Below, piece by piece: positions 46,664 through 56,432 of a stretch of 64,000 nucleotides of DNA. The stretch lies in assembly GCA_000314955.1 (NCBI GenBank), contig BAEM01000007.1, positions 124,001-188,000 on the forward strand, read 5' to 3'. Position 1 is the first letter of the stretch. Each line of letters starts with the position of its first letter. Origin of the DNA: Paraglaciecola chathamensis S18K6. Its GTDB lineage: Bacteria; Pseudomonadota; Gammaproteobacteria; Enterobacterales; Alteromonadaceae. The notes below the pieces were generated by a model. It was given only the letters and a program-made list of their open reading frames with translations. It searched no databases and was not told the DNA's origin. The translations under genes and the position numbers were made by a program.

Positions 46664-47593
46664 ATGCCAAGGATGCTAACTCAAGATATCTTTTCTTTCC
46701 CAAGGCTGGCGTTTTTTGTGCGACAGCACCTACGTAATCGTCTCTCGAATAATAACAAAAAATGGTCTGCCTTTCGCAAGTTTGGTGATTTTTCAACGCT
46801 AGAAGCACTCGTGGCTGTTGGTTGGGAATTAGACAGTCCACTTTTGCTTGTTGAATCGCTCGGAGTAGGAATTAACGGACGTTTTAGTCGTTCAAAACCA
46901 AACCACATATATTTAGAGCGTGAAATAGCGCAGCGATTCGAAGCAGATTATGCCCTTTCTGATGCTCAACTTCTCGTGGAGTCTACTATTTTGCATGAGA
47001 TAGTGCATTGGGGCGATCACAAAGATGGGTGGCATAAGCGGCCAGAAGCCGGTGTAAGTTTTGAAATTGAGGCGTATGGCAAAAACATCATGAGGTACTG
47101 GGGGCACGGAGAAGACACGGAACAGTGTGACTCTGAGTCTCTTTATGACGATGATCAACGAATACAGCCAATATTTAGAGGTATTAGAAACCACAATCCC
47201 GGCAATATAGTGGTTACCGGCGACAGATGGAAAGGGCTAGCAGAAGTGGCTCACATGAACGAAGAGCAAAAAAAAGAGCGTCGATTTTGTGTGTTTATTG
47301 CACCCGAATGGGGGCTAAGAGCAATTTTTATTTTATTACGAAACTACCAAACTAAAGGCTGTAAAACCCTATTTGATTACATTTCTCGTTGGGCTCCGGC
47401 CTCTGATGGTAATCATACATATGGATACGCAAACTTTTGTGCAGTCCGGCTGAGAATTAAAACGTCAGACATTCTTAATGTTCAAGACATAGCCGTTCAA
47501 ACTGCAATGGTTAAGGCAATTGTGGCTTTTGAAAACGGAAATTATGCGTACCCAAATACAATCATAGAAAAAGCTTACGAATTATCATTATGA
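46664..47593 (+). CDS. Zincin-like domain fused to phage lysin/structural (P5-like) domain
   Basis: 309 residues from ATG (a TTG five codons earlier is possible). N-terminal half has a metallopeptidase-like helix HEIVHWGDHKDGW (HExxH at 111–115) after a hydrophobic FxxPxLAFFVRQHL segment, as in some toxin-type metallopeptidases. From about 172 the sequence RGIRNHNPGNIVVTGDRWKGL ... FIAPEWGLRAIFILLRNYQTKG ... FDYISRWAPASDGN resembles phage lysins and structural proteins of the P5 type that degrade peptidoglycan. No signal peptide seen. First of three overlapping genes; its stop overlaps a possible start of the next (ATGA). Function is unknown. Confidence 0.65.
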   Translation: MPRMLTQDIFSFPRLAFFVRQHLRNRLSNNNKKWSAFRKFGDFSTLEALVAVGWELDSPLLLVESLGVGINGRFSRSKPNHIYLEREIAQRFEADYALSDAQLLVESTILHEIVHWGDHKDGWHKRPEAGVSFEIEAYGKNIMRYWGHGEDTEQCDSESLYDDDQRIQPIFRGIRNHNPGNIVVTGDRWKGLAEVAHMNEEQKKERRFCVFIAPEWGLRAIFILLRNYQTKGCKTLFDYISRWAPASDGNHTYGYANFCAVRLRIKTSDILNVQDIAVQTAMVKAIVAFENGNYAYPNTIIEKAYELSL

Positions 47594-47607
47594 CAAGGAA
47601 TTTAAGA

Positions 47608-49602
47608 ATGAGAACGTATCAAAAAGTAATCATTTGTATAGTCTGCTCGGCGCTGTGGAGTTGCGCCATGCTGGATCCGTACGAGCCGCTAACCAAGTAC
47701 TATGATGACTACTCAACCTTACCGACTGATTCAATAACTTTGCCGCAGGCAGTAGGTTATGCCCGAGCAGTCAGAATGGATTACATTAAAAAAATTCAAG
47801 CTGAGAATAAAGATTTAGGTGAGCTGGGCATTGCGACTATGATTTTGGCGGGAGCTATTGGTGCCGACACCATCATCGATAGGTCTGATGATTTACTCAC
47901 CATAGGCACTATCGCTGGTGCGACAGGCTTGAGTGCAGCCCAATGGCTTTCTGATGGTGACCGAACCAAACTCTATGCACTGGGCGCAAGAGCACTTACC
48001 TGTGCCGTGGAAGCTGTCGTGCCACTTCAAGGAATTCAAATAAGTGATGTTTCAAACAAAAAAGCAGCATTGTTTGCAGAGCTTCGTAACGTACAGGCTT
48101 TATACTCGACGGTCATTTTATTCCAACAAAGCAACCTCAACTCACCACTAAACTTGGTGATTGAGAAAAACCTAGCAGATGCCAAGGGGCAGATTGCGAC
48201 TGCACAAAATATCTATAAAAACGGCGATATTTTACAAAGAAAAGTGCAATCAGCGGGCAGCAACCTACAAGTAACCGTTGATGATATTAACAATAAAGTT
48301 TTAGCTGGGCTCATTGAAGGGCAGCGAGATATAGCTACATTGCGTGAGACGATTAAAGGCTTAGTCGTTCAAGCCGGCGGTTTTATCGAAATTCCAGGGC
48401 AATCTTTGTTTACTTCGATTGATGCGATTGGGGGGGAAGTCTCAAATGAACTATTCGACCGAGACGGCGATCAGGGCCAAACAAGCTCAAAGGAAGCTAT
48501 AGAAGCTCTAACTCACTTAAAAGTAGCGCTAGCTGCACTGGATATTGCAGCTTTTGAATTAGAATCTATGATTGGTAGCGTTACCAATACATATTCAGAT
48601 GAAAAATTAAAGGGATGTGGGGTCGATGTAGTAAGACCTCTCAGTGTCTCAAGGCCAGAGATTGTGTTTGTCAAAGGGATAGATTTTGTTGAGACATTTA
48701 CCATAGGTGGTGGAAGCAAAAAGTATTCTGCGAAAGCTGACCAAGCTATTCCGGGGGTTTCAATAGAACAGTCTGAACATTTCGGTGCCCGCGTAACAGT
48801 TAAAGCGGTGGGCAGTGAGCTAAAATTAGGTAATTACTCTATTTCCGTATCGGATGACACAGATCAAAAACAGTATGTTACGGTTAAGGTGATTGAGCAA
48901 CCTCAGCAGGCTCAAGGCCCTAATCCTCTTGGACCTGATGATGAGAAACAATTTTGTGAGAAACCTGAAAACGAAGAAAATTCGGTGTGCAATGTTCAGT
49001 TGTCGCTGCAACGTTTCAATTTGTTTGGTGAACCGGATGCAAAAAACCTCGATGGGCAGTGCGGTGAAGATACTCTAAATGGGCTTCGCAAACTTCTTTT
49101 ATTGCTGAAACCCAGTGACGCTCTGCCAACGTTAGGATGTAACGAAACGACGATTAAGGAGCATTTAAACAATATCAACTCCCTTTTCCCTTTTATCCCA
49201 ATGGGGGCTCTCAATGAGTCTGGTTTGTTATTGCTGCACACCAGAATTATGAGAGAAAGCAAGCCGATCGATCAAGTGAGCCGCGATCCGCTCGGTCAAT
49301 CTGAGGTTGATTTTCTCAATAAGGAAGTTGAAGGAACTGTTACTACTGTAAGCAAGCCTCAAGACTTTCGTGTCATGTTAAAGAGACTATATTTCAAGAC
49401 TTTTAAAAAGTATCTCGCAGAAAAGCTTAATGAGGCATCATTTGACGCGAGTACGCCTTGGACAGATGCAGATACCCAAGCGCTCGATAAAACCTCATAT
49501 ACCGTTCTGAAAGGAAAACTAACAACAAAAAGTGGCCTATATGACCTGATTGAACTCACTCCTACTCTATTTGCACTGGAGCCATCGGGAGATGACCGAT
49601 GA
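47608..49602 (+). CDS. Large lipoprotein with Ig-like and peptidoglycan-binding-like segments
   Basis: About 664 residues from an ATG with AAGGAA seven bases ahead; an ATG at 47590 overlapping the previous stop is the alternative. Lipoprotein signal ends in LWSC (lipobox). The next 330 residues are helical and Ala/Leu rich (QAVGYARAVRMDYI, coiled-coil-like), followed by an immunoglobulin-like beta segment (about 345–435), a Pro/Gly linker (PQQAQGPNPLGPDD), and a stretch NVQLSLQRFNLFG ... DGQCGEDTLNGLRKLL that resembles a peptidoglycan-binding domain. Last 130 residues unassigned. Middle gene of the three-gene module; not recognised as a known family. Confidence 0.65.
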   Translation: MRTYQKVIICIVCSALWSCAMLDPYEPLTKYYDDYSTLPTDSITLPQAVGYARAVRMDYIKKIQAENKDLGELGIATMILAGAIGADTIIDRSDDLLTIGTIAGATGLSAAQWLSDGDRTKLYALGARALTCAVEAVVPLQGIQISDVSNKKAALFAELRNVQALYSTVILFQQSNLNSPLNLVIEKNLADAKGQIATAQNIYKNGDILQRKVQSAGSNLQVTVDDINNKVLAGLIEGQRDIATLRETIKGLVVQAGGFIEIPGQSLFTSIDAIGGEVSNELFDRDGDQGQTSSKEAIEALTHLKVALAALDIAAFELESMIGSVTNTYSDEKLKGCGVDVVRPLSVSRPEIVFVKGIDFVETFTIGGGSKKYSAKADQAIPGVSIEQSEHFGARVTVKAVGSELKLGNYSISVSDDTDQKQYVTVKVIEQPQQAQGPNPLGPDDEKQFCEKPENEENSVCNVQLSLQRFNLFGEPDAKNLDGQCGEDTLNGLRKLLLLLKPSDALPTLGCNETTIKEHLNNINSLFPFIPMGALNESGLLLLHTRIMRESKPIDQVSRDPLGQSEVDFLNKEVEGTVTTVSKPQDFRVMLKRLYFKTFKKYLAEKLNEASFDASTPWTDADTQALDKTSYTVLKGKLTTKSGLYDLIELTPTLFALEPSGDDR

Positions 49603-50903
49603 GCGGGGATACTCAAGTTGCTTTTGGTGTTGGCATCATAGATGTCATTATCGGACTTGCGTTTATCTTTTTTAGTCTAAGTGTAATCGCAAGCTATTTG
49701 TTGGAGTCGCTTTACAGCGTCACACGCGAGCGCGCAAGGTTTCTTAAAAGAGCGGTAGCTCAATTAATTGACCAAAGAAATAACGGGCGGATAATTATTG
49801 GGGAGTTAACTAAAGAACTATTTGCCCATCCAATAATTGCAAAAAAATCTGTTCGGATAGATAGTGCTGCAAGGTTTAAAATTGCCGCGTCGGGGCCGGC
49901 ATACTTAAAACCGCAAGATTTTGCCGACGCGTTACTTGCGGTTTTAGGTGAAAGGTATCCCCACCAAGCATCAGTAGTGGGCTATGCCGAGATGATAAGG
50001 CTAATACCACAACAAGAGTCCATCAGATCGGTGTTAGCGGTATTGTTAGATAAAAGCGATTCTATCGGTGAATTCAGGCAGCACATCGCTGCTTGGTATG
50101 CCGATGGGATGGAAAGAGCGTCTGGTTCATTCAAACGTCGTACTCAGTTGCCTTTGCTCATCATTGGCACTGTTTTGGCCGTGAGTATGGATGTAAGCAC
50201 GATTGAATATACCAGTCGGCTCGAAAGCGATGGAGTTTTACGTAATGCTTTAGTTGCGGAAGCCATAAATCAGGCCTCTTCTCATAAAAGTGAAGCGCCG
50301 GATAATACAAAAGAATATTTGGTGGATGTTTCTAAAAGTATCCGAGCGTTCAATAATGATATGGCTAATTTTGGTAGCAACGTGGCCTTGCGCGACTTGA
50401 ATAACAATTTGGCCGAGTTGCTGGAAAGAGTATCCACCCAGCATGCAGAAAAAGACACTGATACCACTCAAGGTGTTGATGAAAAAGACAGCACATTGCT
50501 GTGGCTAATGGGCTGTCTAATTACCGGCGTGGCAGTGTCTTTGGGTACAAGTTATTGGTTGAATTTTCTTCGTCTTATGATTTCAGTTCGCTCATCAATT
50601 CGGCCCAATGACACCAGTACTGGGAGCTCCGCGAGTGAGAGCATGAATATTAATAGGCCAAATGTTGCGGGTGCCCAAAGTGTAGGTGTTTCGAGTGCTT
50701 CATTTGAGGAATTGTTAGATGCAACAAGGTTAACCGAAGTGCAGGAGATTTTGGGGCTGGGTAGTGAAGAGGTTACCGGTACCATGTCTTTGGCCACTCG
50801 AGTAGCTCTTGACAATTGGCGAGATAACTTTGGGCTCCCGAAAGGAACACCGTTGACGCTGGAAGAATATGTGTTGCTAATAAATCCAAAACGCTGGAGC
50901 TAG
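49599..50903 (+). CDS. Inner-membrane protein with C-terminal peptidoglycan-binding-like domain
   Basis: 434 residues, start overlapping the previous stop (ATGA), ribosome-binding site GGGAG. Membrane segments at about 11–36, 183–199 and 299–322. The central MERASGSFKRRTQLPLLIIG and the N-terminal IGLAFIFFSLSVIASYLLESL resemble a widespread uncharacterised membrane family (recalled pattern). Residues 368–434 (EVQEILGLGSEEVTGTMSLA, then TRVALDNWRDNFGLPKGTPL) read like a peptidoglycan-binding unit. It ends the module; a 730-base gap follows. Confidence 0.65.
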   Translation: MSGDTQVAFGVGIIDVIIGLAFIFFSLSVIASYLLESLYSVTRERARFLKRAVAQLIDQRNNGRIIIGELTKELFAHPIIAKKSVRIDSAARFKIAASGPAYLKPQDFADALLAVLGERYPHQASVVGYAEMIRLIPQQESIRSVLAVLLDKSDSIGEFRQHIAAWYADGMERASGSFKRRTQLPLLIIGTVLAVSMDVSTIEYTSRLESDGVLRNALVAEAINQASSHKSEAPDNTKEYLVDVSKSIRAFNNDMANFGSNVALRDLNNNLAELLERVSTQHAEKDTDTTQGVDEKDSTLLWLMGCLITGVAVSLGTSYWLNFLRLMISVRSSIRPNDTSTGSSASESMNINRPNVAGAQSVGVSSASFEELLDATRLTEVQEILGLGSEEVTGTMSLATRVALDNWRDNFGLPKGTPLTLEEYVLLINPKRWS

Positions 50904-51205
50904 TACCTACAACGCTTATCGAAATCAGTTCTGTGCGTAAAACTAAGCATCGGAATCCACCACAGCTTTCTGAGCAAACTGCTCAGAGGGTTGCCGAGAG
51001 GTACTTACGTGATGATTTTTAAAAAGTCAGTTTATATGAGTGACCAGAGCAATCTCATACAAAACGGTGTAAATAGATGGCGTGCGTAGTTTACTCCGCC
51101 ATTGCAATTTGTCCGTTAGTTTTGAGTTATATTGCGATGTGTGATTCATATAGATCGTTTCAATATAATACGGCTCTATGAATAAAGAAATTAGACAGCG
51201 ATTAA

Positions 51206-51239
51206 AAATAAAAGGGGTCAGAAAATAAAAGGGGTCAGA
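51206..51239 (+). repeat. Tandem 17-bp repeat with GGGGTCAGA core
   Basis: Two perfect copies of AAATAAAAGGGGTCAGA at 51206–51222 and 51223–51239. The core matches the sequence next to the transposase pseudogene at 45410. Confidence 0.8.
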
Positions 51240-51410
51240 GTCATTTTAAAATACTGCCCCCAAACTTGTCACACAAGCCTCTGTAGCTCTTCAAATAAAT
51301 CCTAAAAATCTCAACTTAAGAGAAAGAAACACCGTCTTGTATGGCAAAACCATGCTTTTGATTTACAGCGACTCCAATTTCCAGATTTTAAATAGACTTG
51401 TCAGATGGCC

Positions 51411-51599
51411 TGACATGGACGTCAGGGCAAGGCGAACCGCTTTACATGGATGTTACCTTTCGCCGCTCTGGCATTTAAGTCTATTTTAAATATGAATCGA
51501 GAATTGGCTGGAGCGCGGCTTCTTTTGCCTACTTTTCTTAGCTGTAGAAGAAAAGTATGTCTCCCAGCATGGATGCTGGGAGAAAAAGCCATGGATGGC
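51411..51599. repeat. Cluster of four CATGGATG-core palindromes
   Basis: TGACATGGACGTCA (51411–51424), ACATGGATGT (near 51444), AGCATGGATGCT within the stem 51561–51582, and GCCATGGATGGC (51588–51599). In each, the flanking bases pair while the core stays the same, so each can fold into a hairpin with a GG-containing loop. Confidence 0.6.
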
Positions 51600-51634
51600 G
51601 GTAAGCGAAGCGCATGCTTTTAAGCGTAGCACCC

Positions 51635-54544
51635 CTACTCTTCTATATAACTCTCAATACTAGGGCAAGAGCAGATCAAATTACGGTCCCCGAACACATC
51701 ATCGATGCGGTTAACCGAAGGCCAGAATTTGTTTTTCGCTACGCTGGCGACTGGGTAGGCCGCTGTGTGGCGATCGTAGCTGCGATCCCAGTTGGCGTCG
51801 CAGATATCGTCTAGGGTGTGCGGTGCGTTGTGTAATGGGTTGTCTGTTGCGCTCCACTCACCTGACTCTACTTTTGCTGCTTCTGCGCGTATGCACACCA
51901 TGGCTTCGATGAAACGGTCTAGTTCGACTTTAGCTTCTGACTCTGTTGGCTCGATCATCAGCGTGCCCGCTACTGGGAAGCTCATAGTCGGTGCATGAAA
52001 GCCATAGTCGTTTAGGCGTTTGGCGATATCGACTTCTGTTACGCCTGATGCTTCTTTAATGGGGCGCAAATCGATAATACATTCGTGTGCTACGCGGCCA
52101 TTTCGCCCGCGATACAATACGTTGTAGTGGCCGTCTAGCTTATTGGCGATGTAGTTGGCGTTTAAAATTGCTACTTCGGTCGCCTTTTTCAGCCCAGCGC
52201 TGCCCATCATTTTGATGTACATGTAGCTGATAGGTAAAATAGACGCACTGCCCCATGGCGCGGCAGATACCGCACCGTTACCGGCACTGGTGTTGCCTGT
52301 GTCGATGACTTTGTGGTTCGGTAAGAACGGCGCTAAATGTGATTTAACCCCGATTGGCCCCATACCTGGGCCGCCGCCACCGTGTGGAATACAAAACGTT
52401 TTGTGCAAGTTCAAATGAGATACGTCAGAGCCGATATGCCCTGGTGACGTAATACCCACCTGTGCATTCATATTCGCGCCATCTAGGTAAACCTGCCCAC
52501 CAAATTCGTGCACTATGTCGCACATTTCTTTGATGGTTTCTTCGTATACGCCGTGGGTTGATGGATAGGTGATCATGGCGCAAGACAAGTTGTCGGCAAC
52601 TTCTTCGGCTTTTTTACGTAAATCGGCTAAATCGACGTTACCGTTATTATCACACTTCACGACCACTACTTTTAAGCTGACCATTTGCGCAGACGCTGGG
52701 TTCGTACCGTGTGCTGAGCTTGGGATAAGGCAAATATTACGGTGCCCTTCGTTGCGGCTTTCGTGATAACGCTGAATAGCGATAAGGCCTGCGTATTCGC
52801 CTTGTGCCCCTGAGTTAGGCTGCATTGAAAGCGCATCGTAGCCTGTGATGTCTAGCAACCATTCGCTTAATTCGCTGAGCATTTGGCTGTAGCCTTGTGC
52901 TTGTTCAACTGGCGCAAATGGGTGTAATTTACCGAATTCAGGCCAAGTAACCGGGATCATCTCAGCGGTGGCATTAAGCTTCATGGTGCATGAGCCAAGG
53001 CTTATCATCGAGTGATTAAGCGCTAAATCTTTGTCTTCTAGTGATTTTATATAACGCAGCATTTCAGTTTCTGACTGATAGCTGTTGAACACCTCGTGAG
53101 TCAAAATATCGCTGGTACGCACTAGCTCAGCAGGAATAGATTGACTGCCCTTAGCCACTATTTGCTGGTCAAGTAAGTTAATGTCGATACCGTGGTCATC
53201 GCCTAGCAACACGTTAAACAAGCTTTGTATGTCATCACGGGTGGTGGTTTCATCTAGGCTGACACCCACAGCACCTTCGATGTCGGTACGTAAATTCATT
53301 TTCGCGCTATGAGCCGCTGCCACAATCGCGTCTTTTTTATCGCCCACGTTAACAGTAATGGTATCGAACCAAGTGTTATTCGCTAGGCTCAGGCCTTTGT
53401 CGGCATGCTGCGAAATACCGGCAGCAAGAATGTCAGCAAAGCGATGAATGCGTGAAGCAATTGTTTTTAGGCCGTCAGGACCGTGGTACACAGCGTAGAA
53501 CGATGCCATATTCGCTAGTAACACCTGAGCGGTACAAATGTTTGAGTTGGCCTTTTCACGGCGAATGTGTTGCTCGCGAGTTTGTAGCGCCATGCGCAGG
53601 GCTGGGCGACCACGGGTGTCTTTTGACACACCAATAATACGCCCAGGAAGTGAGCGTTTATAAGCATCACGCGTCGCGAAAAAGGCCGCGTGTGGGCCGC
53701 CATAGCCCATAGGTACACCAAAGCGCTGAGCAGAGCCAAGCACAACGTCTGCGCCCATTTCACTTGGCGCTTTAAGTAATACCAAGCTCATAATATCAGC
53801 CGACACCGCCACTATGCCTTTGTTTGCTTGTACTTCGGCGATGATGTCGGTTAGGTCATTTACTGCACCTGTGGTGCCTGGGTATTGTAGTAATGCCCCG
53901 AACACGTCGTGGCTGGCAGCATCTGCCGCTTTGCCCACAACAACGTCAAAACCGAACATATCAGCACGGGTTTGAATAACATCAAACGTTTGTGGGTGCA
54001 CATCGTCAGCCACAAAAAACAAATTAGAATTTTTATTTTTCGATACACGCTTGGCAAGGCCCATAGCCTCGGCTGCTGCGGTGGCTTCATCAAGCAATGA
54101 AGCAGAAGCGAGCTCCATACCGGTTAAATCAATGGTCACTTGCTGGAAATTAAGCAGCGCTTGTAGGCGACCTTGGGCAATCTCTGGCTGATATGGCGTG
54201 TACGCTGTGTACCAACCTGGGTTTTCAAGCACGTTACGCAAAATAACGTTAGGTGTAAGGGTATCGCTGTACCCCATACCGATGTACGAGCGGTTCACCT
54301 GATTCTTGCTGGCAACCGTTTTTAAATAGGCCAAGGCTTGCGCTTCGGTTTGGCTTTCACCCACGTTTAGGCTTTCTGGCAAACGGATCCCTTCAGGCAC
54401 GGTTTGCTGCATTAAATCGTCCAATGATTCGGCACCAACACATTCCAACATGTCAGCCATTTCAGCTTCACTTGGGCCAATATGGCGACGAATAAAATCT
54501 TGAGTTTGCTCTAACTGCGAAAGGGAAAAATTAGCATGTGGCAT
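51635..54544 (-). CDS. gcvP: Glycine dehydrogenase (P protein of glycine cleavage)
   Basis: 969 residues, normal for the single-chain P protein. Decarboxylates glycine and passes the aminomethyl group to lipoyl-GcvH. PLP-binding lysine in [22 protein letters not shown]-terminal half is the inactive pseudo-repeat ([20 protein letters not shown]). Transcribed on the minus strand after gcvT–gcvH, but a terminator lies between gcvH and gcvP, so it probably has its own promoter in the 200-base gap or depends on read-through. Confidence 0.97.
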   Translation of the reverse strand: MPHANFSLSQLEQTQDFIRRHIGPSEAEMADMLECVGAESLDDLMQQTVPEGIRLPESLNVGESQTEAQALAYLKTVASKNQVNRSYIGMGYSDTLTPNVILRNVLENPGWYTAYTPYQPEIAQGRLQALLNFQQVTIDLTGMELASASLLDEATAAAEAMGLAKRVSKNKNSNLFFVADDVHPQTFDVIQTRADMFGFDVVVGKAADAASHDVFGALLQYPGTTGAVNDLTDIIAEVQANKGIVAVSADIMSLVLLKAPSEMGADVVLGSAQRFGVPMGYGGPHAAFFATRDAYKRSLPGRIIGVSKDTRGRPALRMALQTREQHIRREKANSNICTAQVLLANMASFYAVYHGPDGLKTIASRIHRFADILAAGISQHADKGLSLANNTWFDTITVNVGDKKDAIVAAAHSAKMNLRTDIEGAVGVSLDETTTRDDIQSLFNVLLGDDHGIDINLLDQQIVAKGSQSIPAELVRTSDILTHEVFNSYQSETEMLRYIKSLEDKDLALNHSMISLGSCTMKLNATAEMIPVTWPEFGKLHPFAPVEQAQGYSQMLSELSEWLLDITGYDALSMQPNSGAQGEYAGLIAIQRYHESRNEGHRNICLIPSSAHGTNPASAQMVSLKVVVVKCDNNGNVDLADLRKKAEEVADNLSCAMITYPSTHGVYEETIKEMCDIVHEFGGQVYLDGANMNAQVGITSPGHIGSDVSHLNLHKTFCIPHGGGGPGMGPIGVKSHLAPFLPNHKVIDTGNTSAGNGAVSAAPWGSASILPISYMYIKMMGSAGLKKATEVAILNANYIANKLDGHYNVLYRGRNGRVAHECIIDLRPIKEASGVTEVDIAKRLNDYGFHAPTMSFPVAGTLMIEPTESEAKVELDRFIEAMVCIRAEAAKVESGEWSATDNPLHNAPHTLDDICDANWDRSYDRHTAAYPVASVAKNKFWPSVNRIDDVFGDRNLICSCPSIESYIEE

Positions 54545-54709
54545 AACTGGCTTACCGATTCCTTAAAACGTGAGTGACCTAAATCAAAGAACAACGTCTT
54601 GATTTAAATAATATATTTGGTGGTACAAGGGGCAGTGCTAGCCTATGTTGCCGTTGGCAAGGCACCAACACTGCTTAGAAACATGAAGAACAACCGTTAT
54701 TAAAACAAC

Positions 54710-54740
54710 AAAGAGCAACCCAAGGTTGCTCTTTGTTTTA
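54710..54740. terminator. Bidirectional terminator between gcvH and gcvP
   Basis: 11-bp perfect stem (AAAGAGCAACC / GGTTGCTCTTT, 3-base loop) followed by T-rich sequence on both strands, just beyond the gcvH stop. Confidence 0.75.
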
Positions 54741-54748
54741 ACGAATAT

Positions 54749-55138
54749 TTACTCTTCTTCGATGCTGTTTTCGTAACCTTCAGCGTCAAGCAGGCCTTCA
54801 ACTTCTTGTGCATCGTCTGCTTTGATACGGAACAACCAACCGTCGCCGAATGGGTCAGAGTTAACAAGTTCAGGGCTATCTTCTAGCTCTTCATTAACGC
54901 TAACAATTTCACCGCCAATTGGCGCGTAAACATCTGATGCTGCTTTGACTGATTCAGCAACCGCGATGTCGTCACCTGCGCTGACCGTGGCGCCAACGTC
55001 TGGTAATTCAACAAAAACCATATCACCCAAAAGCTCTTGGGCATGCTCGCTGATACCGACAGTAAAAGTACCGTCGCCTTCAGGGCGAACCCATTCATGA
55101 GTGGTGGCGTAACGTAGATCTGAAGGGATATTGCTCAT
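54749..55138 (-). CDS. gcvH: Glycine cleavage system H protein
   Basis: 129 residues. Lipoyl carrier protein of glycine cleavage; lipoyl lysine in [15 protein letters not shown] (the ESVKA motif). Standard N-terminus [13 protein letters not shown] and C-terminus WLFRIKADD. Sits between gcvT (72 bases upstream) and the terminator before gcvP. Confidence 0.97.
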   Translation of the reverse strand: MSNIPSDLRYATTHEWVRPEGDGTFTVGISEHAQELLGDMVFVELPDVGATVSAGDDIAVAESVKAASDVYAPIGGEIVSVNEELEDSPELVNSDPFGDGWLFRIKADDAQEVEGLLDAEGYENSIEEE

Positions 55139-55210
55139 AGTTGTTCCTAAATTTTGAAGTCGTTAGCTCAAGCTCGACAGCAACAAAGCACTGCCGCGCC
55201 AGTTGATTTT

Positions 55211-56290
55211 TTATAAAACGCTTTTGCCATTTCGCACAAAGCTGGGTTTAACCACATTTACTGTAACCCACTTTTTACGCATTTCCACCTGTGCAGTTTC
55301 ACCGACAGACGCAGGTACTCGCGCCATAGCAATACTGTGACCAAGTGTTGGGGAAAACGTACCAGAGGTGATAACGCCCTCGCCGCCTTCAACTTTAACG
55401 GCTTGACCGTGACGAAGTACACCTTTCTCGGTAAGAACCAAGCCTACTAGCTTGTCTGTACCGGCAGCTTTTTGTGCTTCTAGTGCTTTGCGACCAACGA
55501 AATTGCGCTCTGCTGGCTCCCAGGTGATGGTCCAGCCCATATTGGCAGCAAGTGGCGAAATGGTTTCGTCCATGTCTTGGCCGTATAAGTTCATGCCTGC
55601 TTCCAAGCGCAGAGTATCGCGTGCGCCCAACCCGCAAGGAACAACGCCAGCGTCTAATAGCTTCTGCCAAAAGTCTGCTGCTTGCTCGTTAGGCACCATG
55701 ATTTCGTAGCCCGCTTCACCTGTGTAACCTGTGGTCGCAATGAACAAATCTTCAGCTTGTACACCAAAAAATGGTTTCATACCGACGACGGCTTCATTTT
55801 GCGCTGATGAGAATAAGGACGCGGCCTTTTCTTTGGCTTGTGGGCCTTGAACGGCGATCATAGCGAATTCAGGGCGCTCAGTAATGGTCACGTCAAAGCC
55901 TTCAGCCTGGCCATTTAGCCAATCCATGTCTTTTTGGCGTGTGGCAGAATTAACCACTAAGCGATAATTGGTGGTTTCAAAATGATACACAATCAAGTCA
56001 TCAACCACGCCGCCTTCTTCGTTCAGCATGCCGCTGTAAAGTGCTTTACCGCGCTCTTTTAGTTTAGCTACGTCGTTAGCTAACAAATGACGAAGGTAGT
56101 CTTGGGCTTGCTCGCCAACAACATCTACTATGGTCATATGAGATACGTCAAACATACCAGCAGTGCGGCGCACAGCGTGATGCTCTTCTATTTGTGAGCC
56201 GTAATTGATTGGCATTTCCCAGCCGTGAAAATCAACCATCTTAGCGCCTGATTCAAGGTGCTTACTGTGCAAAACCGTTTTATTTGGCAT
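55211..56290 (-). CDS. gcvT: Aminomethyltransferase (T protein of glycine cleavage)
   Basis: 359 residues. Transfers the one-carbon unit from lipoyl-GcvH to tetrahydrofolate. Typical stretches: [19 protein letters not shown] near the start, [24 protein letters not shown] and [23 protein letters not shown] (folate site Asp in DTLRLEAG region). First gene of the gcv set, divergent from a LysR gene 143 bases away. Confidence 0.97.
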   Translation of the reverse strand: MPNKTVLHSKHLESGAKMVDFHGWEMPINYGSQIEEHHAVRRTAGMFDVSHMTIVDVVGEQAQDYLRHLLANDVAKLKERGKALYSGMLNEEGGVVDDLIVYHFETTNYRLVVNSATRQKDMDWLNGQAEGFDVTITERPEFAMIAVQGPQAKEKAASLFSSAQNEAVVGMKPFFGVQAEDLFIATTGYTGEAGYEIMVPNEQAADFWQKLLDAGVVPCGLGARDTLRLEAGMNLYGQDMDETISPLAANMGWTITWEPAERNFVGRKALEAQKAAGTDKLVGLVLTEKGVLRHGQAVKVEGGEGVITSGTFSPTLGHSIAMARVPASVGETAQVEMRKKWVTVNVVKPSFVRNGKSVL

Positions 56291-56361
56291 GTGACTTATC
56301 TGTTTTGATTAACGTGATTGCCAGTATAGGTAGCGAAACTTGTCACAACAAATTGAAAATA

Positions 56362-56377
56362 TTAATGCTTACATTAA
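56362..56377. promoter_or_regulatory. Inverted repeat in the gcvT–LysR divergent promoter
   Basis: TTAATG-CTTA-CATTAA lies in the 143 bases between gcvT and the LysR gene, and the flanking sequence continues with CATTA, a plausible LysR-type operator. No site was proven. Confidence 0.4.
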
Positions 56378-56432
56378 CATTACTTATGTATAGAATCAGT
56401 TTCATCAGGTTAGCTAATCTATATGGCGAAAA

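Larger units (their letters stand above)
50904..51634. other. Repeat-rich intergenic region before gcvP end
   Basis: About 730 bases with no gene. It holds a tandem 17-bp repeat (51206–51239), four short palindromes sharing a CATGGA(T/C)G core (51411–51599), and a hairpin with arms TACTTTTCTT / AAGAAAAGTA near 51530–51558. Confidence 0.6.

Noticed and set aside
51561..51582. Hairpin as the gcvP terminator
   Set aside because: On the gcvP strand the stem is followed by ACATAC, not a T-run, so it was treated as part of the palindrome family instead.
52000..54500. Several short plus-strand frames inside gcvP
   Set aside because: Shadows of a strongly conserved gene on the other strand.
56291..56432. 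Glycine riboswitch before gcvT
   Set aside because: Only 142 bases separate gcvT from a divergent LysR gene, too short for the usual tandem riboswitch, and no matching motif was seen.
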